Under the pieces are notes generated by a model. It did no database searches, was not told the origin of the DNA, and saw nothing but the letters and a program-made list of their open reading frames with translations. DNA of 11,791 bases from Nitrospinota bacterium (GTDB lineage: Bacteria; Nitrospinota; Nitrospinia; Nitrospinales; VA-1). This document shows positions 6,229 to 11,791 of this stretch, in pieces. The stretch spans positions 13,864 to 25,654 of the forward strand of contig PCCT01000045.1 in the NCBI GenBank assembly GCA_002731985.1, in the 5' to 3' direction. A program made the position numbers and the translations under genes. Every line of letters begins with the position of its first letter. Position 1 is the stretch's first letter.

Positions 6229-6690
6229 ATGAACGAGAAAAAGAATTCTATTTTCAGGGAAGAGCTCCCTGGTGAAAAAAAAAGTATTGTCAACCTGCTC
6301 ATGACAGGACATATCGTAACCATATCCTGTTTAGGCTATATGGCATTTTTCCTGCACATCCAACTCGGGCAGGTTACCCGAATCGTTGACACCATAAACC
6401 CGGTATCTATGACGACGGAACAAATCAACCTGCTTAAAGGAAGAGTTACGAAAAGTGTGGGGCAATGGCAAAGTGAAATGTTGGGACTTGCCATCGTCGG
6501 CTCGATCATTTCCATTATTGGCGGTATTTACACGATCAATATGGTCGTCCGTCCGTTGAACAGGCTGGTCGATTTTGCGGATAGGGAAGGAAGGACTGAA
6601 CCGCTCCCTGAATTCAAGTCCAATAACGAGATCAAACAACTCGCCACAGCCATTACAGCACTGACCGCGAAGCTCGAAGACCCTCATTGA
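6229..6690 (+). CDS. Two-TM membrane protein ending in a HAMP domain (no output domain)
   Basis: A 153-residue protein: a charged N-terminus of about 19 residues, membrane helix 1 (about 21-43), a short periplasmic loop of about 40 residues with no known sensor fold, membrane helix 2 (about 85-106), then a HAMP linker (about 107-150). The HAMP shows the conserved proline of VVRPLNRLVDFA and the second helix NNEIKQLATAITALTAKL. The protein stops three residues later; no kinase, methyl-accepting or cyclase domain follows, and the sequence after the stop shows no frameshifted continuation. It could modulate a partner receptor through HAMP pairing, or be a remnant of a larger sensor. ATG 6229 has AAAAGG (6217-6222) six bases upstream, so it is likely expressed. 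Convergent with purH. Confidence 0.75.
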   Translation: MNEKKNSIFREELPGEKKSIVNLLMTGHIVTISCLGYMAFFLHIQLGQVTRIVDTINPVSMTTEQINLLKGRVTKSVGQWQSEMLGLAIVGSIISIIGGIYTINMVVRPLNRLVDFADREGRTEPLPEFKSNNEIKQLATAITALTAKLEDPH

Positions 6691-6790
6691 AAATGAAACA
6701 ATAATAAAAAAAGGGGCTGTACCGGATAACTAAGAAAGTGTTTTTCACCAGACATCCGAAACTAACGACCATAATTTCACACATCAGAAC

Positions 6791-8347
6791 TTAATGTTTG
6801 AAGTGCCTAATTCCAGTGAAAACCATTGAAATACCATTTTCATCAGCGGCCTGGACCACCTCTTCATCTCTGATGGAACCGCCCGGCTGAATGATGGCGG
6901 AAACTCCACTTTTGGCCGCCGTGTCCACCGAGTCACGAAAAGGAAAAAATGCGTCGGAAGCCATAGCGCAACCTTCCAGAGGTTGCTGTGCTTTCTCAAT
7001 GGCCAACCGGGCTGAATCGACCCGGCTCATCTGCCCCGCACCGATCCCAAGTGCTTCTCCATTACGAGCATAAACTATTGCATTTGACTTAACGTGTTTT
7101 GCCACTACCCAGGCAAACAAGAGGTCCTCCATTTCCTGAGCATCGGGTTGCTTTTTGGTAACCACCTTTAATGTAGACGGATCATGCGAAATGATATCTT
7201 TGTCTTGTACCAGAAGTCCGCCACCCACTCTCTTCAGATCAAACACCCGTTGTCCAGCAACAGAAGGTTCAGCAGGCATTCTCATGACACGAATGTTCTT
7301 TTTTCTCGCGAACAGTTTCAATGCTTCATCTTCATAATCGGGAGCTATCACTGCCTCCACGAAATTTTTCAAAATTTCTTCCGCCGTATCCGCGCTTACC
7401 TTACGGTTGAATCCTATGATTCCTCCAAACGCCGAAACAGGATCCGTCTCGCGTGCCTTGATAAACGTTTCCAATTGATTGTTGCCGACGGCCACACCAC
7501 TCGGATTGGTGTGTTTGATGACAACAGCTGAATCCGTTTCAAAATCTATCGCCAATTGCCAGGCCGCTTCCAGATCTATAATATTGTTAAAGGAAAGTTC
7601 TTTCCCCTGAATTTGAATGACAGAGACAACATCCTGCGGCCCTGCATCAGGGTCACGATAAAAAGCGGCTGACTGGTGCGGATTTTCGCCATAACGCAGT
7701 GCCTGGATTTTTTCAAAAGGAAGCTGAAACAGAGGAGGGAAATCTTCTTTTTCTTCCAACTGGCCCGATAAATATCTGGATATCAAGGAGTCGTATCTAG
7801 CAGTGTGAGCATAAGCATCCCGGCTCAAACGCATGCAGGTTTTTCTGGTAACAGAGCCCTCATTTTCCTCCATTTCTTTCAAAATGACAGGATAGTCTCC
7901 CGAGCTCACCACCACGGAGACATCATTGAAGTTTTTCGCCGCCGAACGAATCATGGCAGGTCCACCAATATCTATATTCTCGATAGCATCGGTCAACACA
8001 CAGTTTTCACTGGCAATTGTATTTTCGAATGGATACAGGTTGATTGCCACCAGATCAATGGGCTGAATACCATGTTCTTCCATGGACTGCATGTGGCTCT
8101 TGGTATCACGCCTTCCCAAAATGCCACCATGTACCTTAGGATGCAGGGTTTTTATACGACCATCCATCATTTCAGGGAACCCGGTATAGTCGGAAACCTG
8201 GGTTACAGCAACTCCGTTCTCTATTAGCAGCTTGGCTGTTCCACCTGTAGACAGGATTTCTACGCCAAGAGCATGAAGTTTTTGTGCAAACTCCACCACA
8301 CCGGTTTTATCCGAAACACTGATCAATGCTCTCTTTACAAATGCCAT
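6791..8347 (-). CDS. purH: Bifunctional AICAR transformylase / IMP cyclohydrolase PurH
   Basis: A 518-residue cytoplasmic enzyme for the last two steps of de novo purine synthesis: formylation of AICAR from 10-formyl-THF, then ring closure to IMP. The N-terminal cyclohydrolase half shows STGGTAKLL (33-41), [20 protein letters not shown] (55-74, with Lys66), INLYPF and [13 protein letters not shown] (to residue 139). The C-terminal transformylase half shows [14 protein letters not shown] (217-230), the catalytic KHTNPSG (Lys278, His279), [14 protein letters not shown] (302-315), and the closing [21 protein letters not shown] and [11 protein letters not shown]. Length is normal and every motif is intact. 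ATG at 8345-8347 is preferred over the TTG immediately before it. SD is weak; the gene begins 11 bp after a 55-codon ORF and is probably coupled to it. Confidence 0.97.
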   Translation of the reverse strand: MAFVKRALISVSDKTGVVEFAQKLHALGVEILSTGGTAKLLIENGVAVTQVSDYTGFPEMMDGRIKTLHPKVHGGILGRRDTKSHMQSMEEHGIQPIDLVAINLYPFENTIASENCVLTDAIENIDIGGPAMIRSAAKNFNDVSVVVSSGDYPVILKEMEENEGSVTRKTCMRLSRDAYAHTARYDSLISRYLSGQLEEKEDFPPLFQLPFEKIQALRYGENPHQSAAFYRDPDAGPQDVVSVIQIQGKELSFNNIIDLEAAWQLAIDFETDSAVVIKHTNPSGVAVGNNQLETFIKARETDPVSAFGGIIGFNRKVSADTAEEILKNFVEAVIAPDYEDEALKLFARKKNIRVMRMPAEPSVAGQRVFDLKRVGGGLLVQDKDIISHDPSTLKVVTKKQPDAQEMEDLLFAWVVAKHVKSNAIVYARNGEALGIGAGQMSRVDSARLAIEKAQQPLEGCAMASDAFFPFRDSVDTAAKSGVSAIIQPGGSIRDEEVVQAADENGISMVFTGIRHFKH

Positions 8348-8358
8348 CAACTGAAAAT

Positions 8359-8526
8359 TTAAGGTTTATTTTTTGGGGGCGGGACTTTCTTTATCAGAAA
8401 ATCAGGAGTGACGAGGTCGATGATCCTGAGCATCCAGACGGGAAAAGAACCTATCGATTCAAACAATCCCGGGTCTTCCTTACCTGCTGATTGGGGAGCT
8501 TTCTGGTTACTTTGATTTTTTTCCAT
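8359..8526 (-). CDS. Small hypothetical protein (55 aa) immediately upstream of purH
   Basis: ATG at 8524-8526 opens a 55-codon frame ending in TAA at 8359-8361, 11 bp before the purH ATG. An upstream AGAGGA, 11 bases before the ATG, is a plausible ribosome binding site, and a candidate promoter lies at 8585-8612. The product begins MEKNQSNQKAP, has a polar N-terminal third, a short amphipathic/hydrophobic centre (GSFPVWMLRIIDLV, residues 26-39, too short and interrupted for a confident membrane helix), and a basic Pro/Lys tail KKVPPPKNKP. I recognise no family. It fills what would otherwise be an unexplained gap; coupling to purH is inferred from spacing. It could still be a chance ORF within a purH leader. 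Confidence 0.5.
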   Translation of the reverse strand: MEKNQSNQKAPQSAGKEDPGLFESIGSFPVWMLRIIDLVTPDFLIKKVPPPKNKP

Positions 8527-8584
8527 TGCGTAGATCGTCCTCTGCTATTGAGAAACTTACTTAAAAATTAGGGTGAAGTGCGAA

Positions 8585-8612
8585 ATATTACACCTTTTTC
8601 CGGTTTTGTAAA
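8585..8612 (-). promoter_or_regulatory. Candidate promoter for the small ORF-purH unit
   Basis: On the minus strand, TTTACA (8607-8612) is followed by a 16-bp spacer and TAATAT (8585-8590). The -35 matches five of six, the -10 four of six. Transcription would start near 8578, about 50 bases before the 55-codon ORF. Confidence 0.4.
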
Positions 8613-8662
8613 ATAAAAACTCCATCTCAGGGGGAAACCATTTCCTACGAGCACATCGCCTA

Positions 8663-10459
8663 TCAAATATTTCCTTTGGTAATGCACAGGCCATGGGTGA
8701 ACCGCCAGTCAATCTCACTTTTGGGATCAAGGCGACCGAATTGCCCTTGGAGGCGCAAGACACATTCATTCAATAGTTCAGACAAAAACTTTCTGTCCGC
8801 CTCGACCCAGGCTAGAGGAAGTTTGAGGAGTTCCTGATGAAAAGACTCCACCAGAGCATCGTCACATTGCCTGACTTCATCCCTGAAAATTCCAGGCAGA
8901 AATATGATCTCAAGAAAACTTTTTGCGGCCAATTCAGGTAACGGCTCACAAGAAATTTTCTTAAAAAGGGTGAAACGCGCGAACGCCATCATTGTCCATA
9001 CGATCAAATCCGCTTCATCATCCTTTTCCGGCACATCACATCTTTCCATGTACTGCTTTATAAGTTCATCATTCAAGCCAAGACCTTTACGCGCAAACCT
9101 GAGATAAAACATCCATCGGTCAAGAAGTGACTCTGCATTTCGCACCTCCTCAACAGATGCAAAATGCCTCCAGTTTAAGGATTCCTTATCACCATCCACC
9201 TCGGCAACCCTTGGGAAACGATCCACCAGAGCTGCCAGTTGATCCTTATGAAATTCCGCAAACATCCATTGAAGAAAACTCCCGTTTTCCTTTAGAAAAT
9301 TTTCTGCCTTCCACTTCAAACTCATCAACTGTTGATAGCCCACCTGAAATAAAGCCTGAATCTGTGTGCGACCAAGCAGTTTGCCTCCCTTTCCTAAATC
9401 ACTGGAAGCGCCCAGTTCCAACCCTATGTTCACATAGCCCAGCACTTTCTTTAAAGATTCTTCCCTCATTTCCAGATTGGAAGGATCTATCTGATCGGCC
9501 ACCATAATCTTATTCGCCAGATAGACAAGCTCCCAACAAATGGTGTTGACGCGCTCAGGATTATCCAACAGCAAAATGACGTCCTTAAAAAATGGCACCC
9601 CCCCGACCAGAGAAAGCGGATAAGTCGGAGCTATATTAAATTCCTGCGGGTAGGCAAAATCTTCCAACTCTGGAACGGAAGTCTTCAAGGCTTCTGGGCT
9701 CAGGCGACTGTAAACTCCTATCGCTTCTTCAAAATCGGGTATTCCCCGCTCAGCTGTCCGGGTGAGACGCCAGCGATATGCCTTTTCAACTGTCTGCGTT
9801 ACCGGATACCAGATGACCGCCTCAAGAAGAGATTCACAAAGGCCCTGGTCTTCAGATCGTAACAGAGCGATTAATCTTTTAAGAGCCGCGTGTTCTTCAG
9901 TTTTAAAATAAATATCGTAGACACCATCCAGATTCAGGTGAGGCATACCTTCCACACCTTCATAAGAATCGGTCATCTCATCATCCTTACATACCTTGAT
10001 GAGCGACTGAAACAGGACCACCTTTTGTTCAAATTCCTCAGTCTGCAACCATTCTAGAATGCTGGAGTCATCACATTTATCCAAAAGCTCAAGCCACTCA
10101 AGAGCGCATTCGGGAACAAAGCGGTCTCTTTGCCACCACTCAAGATCAAAACTATATTGCAACTGGTTCGAAGACATCACCGCAAGCACGGGAAGCGATT
10201 CCCCCAATCCGGTTTCCTTGATCATTTGATACAATTCTTCGGGAGGCAGTCCTCTAATCAGCGCATGGGCATTGGGTGAGAGATTTATGAAAGCCTGCAT
10301 TTGAGGTCCGCGTAACTGCATGGCATATCGAATTTGGTCCTCAACCGATAGTTTAGCCAGAGCCTCTTCCACCTTACCCGGATGCTCACGAATCCATTCG
10401 ACAGGAAAAGGCAGTACGCCATCAGGAAGCTTATTTGAAGAATCGGTTACATTTTTCAT
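8663..10459 (-). CDS. DUF6178 family protein
   Basis: A 598-residue soluble protein of unknown function. I recognise the DUF6178 family from LPPEELYQMIKETG (71-84), the LPVLAVMSSNQLQYSFDLEW block (89-108) with WWQRDR after it, ALEWLELL (119-126), LDGVYDIYF (177-185) and YRWRLTRTAERGIPDFEEA (228-246). The second half is alpha-helical and Leu/Glu-rich, without catalytic signatures, signal peptide or membrane segment. The helical repeats suggest a scaffold or regulatory role, but this is inference. The ATG at 10457-10459 has no recognisable SD (upstream is AT-rich, TTTAATATTAAGT), so leaderless or weak initiation is possible. The next in-frame Met is at residue 47, inside the conserved-looking part, so the long start is kept. 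Flanked by purH and the laccase-domain gene on the same strand; gaps of 136 and 164 bp suggest separate transcription. Confidence 0.8.
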   Translation of the reverse strand: MKNVTDSSNKLPDGVLPFPVEWIREHPGKVEEALAKLSVEDQIRYAMQLRGPQMQAFINLSPNAHALIRGLPPEELYQMIKETGLGESLPVLAVMSSNQLQYSFDLEWWQRDRFVPECALEWLELLDKCDDSSILEWLQTEEFEQKVVLFQSLIKVCKDDEMTDSYEGVEGMPHLNLDGVYDIYFKTEEHAALKRLIALLRSEDQGLCESLLEAVIWYPVTQTVEKAYRWRLTRTAERGIPDFEEAIGVYSRLSPEALKTSVPELEDFAYPQEFNIAPTYPLSLVGGVPFFKDVILLLDNPERVNTICWELVYLANKIMVADQIDPSNLEMREESLKKVLGYVNIGLELGASSDLGKGGKLLGRTQIQALFQVGYQQLMSLKWKAENFLKENGSFLQWMFAEFHKDQLAALVDRFPRVAEVDGDKESLNWRHFASVEEVRNAESLLDRWMFYLRFARKGLGLNDELIKQYMERCDVPEKDDEADLIVWTMMAFARFTLFKKISCEPLPELAAKSFLEIIFLPGIFRDEVRQCDDALVESFHQELLKLPLAWVEADRKFLSELLNECVLRLQGQFGRLDPKSEIDWRFTHGLCITKGNI

Positions 10460-10623
10460 ACTTAATATTAAAGGGAGTTATTAAAAAAATTAACAATCAT
10501 AAACCTGCGGCCACTCTCACGCTCACTACGTAAATAAATTTACAGAGGAAAAAGTATTACCAGGGAGGATATAGGAGGTTTCAGTCAGGAGCAAGCATGA
10601 AACCTGCGACAATAATCAAGAGT
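10460..10623. other. Intergenic region upstream of the DUF6178 gene
   Basis: This gap contains the 9-bp direct repeat AAACCTGCG (10501-10509 and 10600-10608) and the inverted repeat AGGTTTCA / TGAAACCT (10576-10583 and 10598-10605, 14-base loop). The latter could be a hairpin after the laccase-domain gene, but no T-tract follows on that strand. AT-rich DNA next to the DUF6178 start has no well-spaced promoter hexamers. Confidence 0.45.
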
Positions 10624-11400
10624 CTATCTTCTCGGTCGAAGCATTGCCAGTGTCATCAACCTGCCTGTCTTTCCTTCTTTACGATAGGAATACCATCGGT
10701 GATTGTCGCAAGAGGTGCATGGCCCATCGGTATAAATATTTTCCTTTAATATACCCGCCTCACATCCTTCCTGCCGATTCGCCTCCGGCAAGTCGATAAA
10801 AAACTTTCCCGCTCCCGCTTTCACAACAAACCCGGAGTCAACAGAACTTCTTTCAATAAAAGGCAGGGCACAGGGCTCATCCACCTCGTAACAACACCCT
10901 CCTATGGCGGGCCCCATACTCACTATCAGGTCTCGGGGCCGGGAACCGTACTCCCGCCCAACAACCTCTATCACATTGGAGAATATACGCTTTTCAGTAC
11001 CCACGCGCCCGGCATGAACCACACCCACCACGTGGTTTACAGGATCGTAAATAATGATAGGAACGCAGTCTGCGGTTAAAATCATTATCGGACAATCTGG
11101 AAGGTGCGTAACAATAGCATCTGCTTCCTGATGCCTGACACCATCAACAATAATTTTAGCATCCGTCAAAACATAAACTTGATTGCCATGAACCTGACGC
11201 ACACGAAATAAATCTTCTCTTTCTATTCCCAACGACTGCAAAAATAATTTCTGATGCTCACGAAACAATTCACCGTTATCGTTTTCAGGGGGACAAAAAG
11301 ATTCCCTCACCCCTTCCTTCATTTCGAAATATCTCGGGCTGGTTCCATGAATCAGCAAGGACTGCTTTTGGAGCGACTCAACAAAAAATGATGAAATCAT
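10624..11400 (-). CDS. YfiH/laccase-domain protein (purine nucleoside phosphorylase/adenosine deaminase, LACC1-like)
   Basis: A 258-residue member of the family once called polyphenol oxidases, now known as zinc enzymes acting on purine nucleosides. The zinc-ligand pattern is complete: His71 (RQVHGNQV), Cys112 (LTADCVPIIIYD) and His129 (VVHAGRVGT). Downstream motifs are MGPAIGGCCYEVDE (162-175), ENIYTDGPCTSC (220-231) and HRWYSYRKEGKTGRLMTLAM (234-253). The usual HAGWRG motif reads HAGRVG here, a variant I associate with a deltaproteobacterial-type branch. ATG at 11398-11400 is chosen; a TTG five codons earlier is open but lacks an SD, and the ATG itself has only AAGG very close to it. Soluble, no signal peptide. 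In some bacteria the family is linked to cell-wall editing, but no such partner is adjacent here. A candidate promoter lies at 11456-11484. Confidence 0.9.
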   Translation of the reverse strand: MISSFFVESLQKQSLLIHGTSPRYFEMKEGVRESFCPPENDNGELFREHQKLFLQSLGIEREDLFRVRQVHGNQVYVLTDAKIIVDGVRHQEADAIVTHLPDCPIMILTADCVPIIIYDPVNHVVGVVHAGRVGTEKRIFSNVIEVVGREYGSRPRDLIVSMGPAIGGCCYEVDEPCALPFIERSSVDSGFVVKAGAGKFFIDLPEANRQEGCEAGILKENIYTDGPCTSCDNHRWYSYRKEGKTGRLMTLAMLRPRR

Positions 11401-11455
11401 AACCTTACACCACAAAATTATTTCTCAAACGCGGATTTTCACAAAAAATAATAAA

Positions 11456-11484
11456 ATTATCTTTACCCCAAAAAAAACCCTCAA
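11456..11484 (-). promoter_or_regulatory. Candidate promoter of the laccase-domain gene
   Basis: On the minus strand TTGAGG (11479-11484), a 17-bp spacer containing T8, then GATAAT (11456-11461). Four and five matches to the sigma70 hexamers with ideal spacing; transcription would start near 11449, about 50 bases before the ATG. Confidence 0.4.
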
Positions 11485-11623
11485 ATTAAAAACACAAACG
11501 AGCATACCCCGATGGAATGCATCTGGCAAGGGTTTACGCCAGCACATAACAACAGAACCTACAACCTACGCAAACACCAACAACACCCAGCTATTCCCCA
11601 ATTGCATTTTGGCCAATATTCCC

Positions 11624-11651
11624 TTGACTTTAAACACGTATGGAATAAAAT
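11624..11651 (+). promoter_or_regulatory. Promoter of the H1-like gene
   Basis: TTGACT (11624-11629), a 16-bp spacer and TAAAAT (11646-11651); five of six matches in each hexamer. It gives a leader of about 50 bases ending in a strong ribosome binding site. Confidence 0.6.
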
Positions 11652-11709
11652 ATTTAAACAATGTTGGGGCGCTGAAACGAAATCCCGATATTGCTAAAAG
11701 GAGATCTTG

Positions 11710-11791
11710 ATGGCAGCCAAGAAAAAAGCAACAAAGAAAAAAGCAACAAAGAAAAAAGCAACAAAGAAAAAAGCAACAAAGAAAAAAGCAA
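11710..11791 (+). CDS. Histone H1-like Lys/Ala-rich DNA-binding protein (partial, runs off right edge)
   Basis: The first 27 codons read MAA followed by repeated KKKAT units, i.e. a Lys-Lys-Lys-Ala-Thr pentapeptide. This composition is typical of bacterial H1-like nucleoid proteins (Hc1/AlgP-like C-terminal tails), which bind DNA electrostatically and compact the chromosome. Here the repeat begins at the very N-terminus. The start is well supported: AAGGAG (11698-11703) is six bases before the ATG, and a good promoter lies upstream. The rest of the protein is outside the window, so length and any globular domain are unknown. The repeat is identical at DNA level too, which is unusual given synonymous freedom and suggests recent unit duplication. 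Low-complexity Lys-rich tails also occur on other proteins, so the call is by composition only. Confidence 0.7.
   Translation, partial: MAAKKKATKKKATKKKATKKKATKKKA
11719..11791 (+). repeat. Perfect 15-bp tandem repeat inside the H1-like gene
   Basis: AAGAAAAAAGCAACA repeats head to tail with no mismatches in four full units (11719-11778) plus 13 bases of a fifth, and continues past the window edge. Because 15 is a multiple of three, gain or loss of a unit keeps the frame and changes only the number of basic pentapeptides. Confidence 0.95.

Larger units (their letters stand above)
11401..11709. other. Divergent intergenic region (laccase-domain gene / H1-like gene)
   Basis: These 309 bp carry divergent promoters (11456-11484 minus, 11624-11651 plus). 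The left half is very AT-rich with A-tracts; 11543-11600 is almost G-free on the plus strand (C and A), including a short ACCTAC repeat. A 61-codon frame at 11512-11697 overlaps the promoter and lacks an SD, so I do not call it. Curved, AT-rich DNA before a histone-like gene might matter for regulation, but that is inference. Confidence 0.55.

Noticed and set aside
6691..6790. T7 run (minus strand) between purH and the HAMP gene as an intrinsic terminator
   Set aside because: The preceding sequence (minus strand GGTACAGCCCC) does not form a GC-rich hairpin next to the T-run.
7805..8227. 140-codon plus-strand frame inside purH
   Set aside because: Antisense shadow of a fully conserved enzyme; His/Asn-rich translation with no family resemblance.
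9127..9507. 126-codon Pro/Ser-rich plus-strand frame inside the DUF6178 gene
   Set aside because: Composition is that of an antisense frame; no SD and no domain.
10598..10750. Plus-strand 50-codon frame starting ATGAAACCTGCG with a good AGGAG upstream
   Set aside because: Nearly all of it is antisense to the 3' end of the laccase-domain gene and it has no known motif; the SD-like run is probably coincidence, though it is the best-placed SD among rejected frames.
11512..11697. 61-codon plus-strand frame before the H1-like gene
   Set aside because: No SD, it overlaps the promoter of the next gene, and its composition simply reflects the A/C-rich spacer.
11719..11791. Tandem array considered as a CRISPR or VNTR outside genes
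   Set aside because: Units are contiguous with no spacers and are in frame from a well-supported start codon, so it is a coding repeat.

Overview
This window looks like ordinary chromosome of a Gram-negative bacterium with moderate base composition (roughly half G+C by eye). Outer-membrane functions are visible: a PagL-type lipid A deacylase-like beta-barrel and an RND/MMPL lipid exporter. A DUF6178 protein, a family I associate with Deltaproteobacteria and Nitrospina-type bacteria, and an amidase whose closest remembered relatives are planctomycete-like, together suggest a Nitrospinota or deltaproteobacterial-type lineage. That placement is inference only; there is no rRNA or tRNA here. I see no insertion sequence, prophage, CRISPR array or toxin-antitoxin pair.

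Layout. Positions 1-1692 hold two minus-strand envelope genes: a partial MMPL/HpnN-like exporter running off the left edge, and behind it a PagL-like outer-membrane protein. A divergent AT-rich gap leads into a plus-strand block: tatA (1887), an ECF-type sigma factor translationally coupled to a soluble zinc anti-sigma factor (2360-3222), then a strong promoter (3286-3314) before a bifunctional nuclease (DUF151), NAD kinase and an AmpD-like amidase (3417-5930). A 298-bp gap carries a REP-type double palindrome (5975-6050), followed by a small two-TM HAMP-only protein (6229-6690). Convergent to it, on the minus strand, are purH, an overlooked 55-codon ORF 11 bp upstream of purH, the DUF6178 protein, and a YfiH/laccase-domain protein (6791-11400). 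The right edge is the start of a plus-strand histone-H1-like gene made of a perfect 15-bp tandem repeat (Lys-Lys-Lys-Ala-Thr units), with a good promoter and ribosome binding site.

How the genes fit together: most are housekeeping or stress functions (protein export, purine and NADP synthesis, peptidoglycan turnover, purine-nucleoside salvage, chromatin). The regulatory unit is the sigma/anti-sigma pair, whose Cys/His pattern and lack of a membrane segment suggest cytoplasmic, possibly redox or metal, sensing. Several gene starts are probably ATG codons a few residues inside longer TTG-initiated reading frames (the PagL-like protein, purH and the laccase-domain gene). I did not find a convincing new multi-gene system. 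The best leads are the REP doublet, the repeat-built H1-like gene, the small ORF coupled to purH, the structured leader of the DUF151 gene, and the unusual zinc anti-sigma factor.
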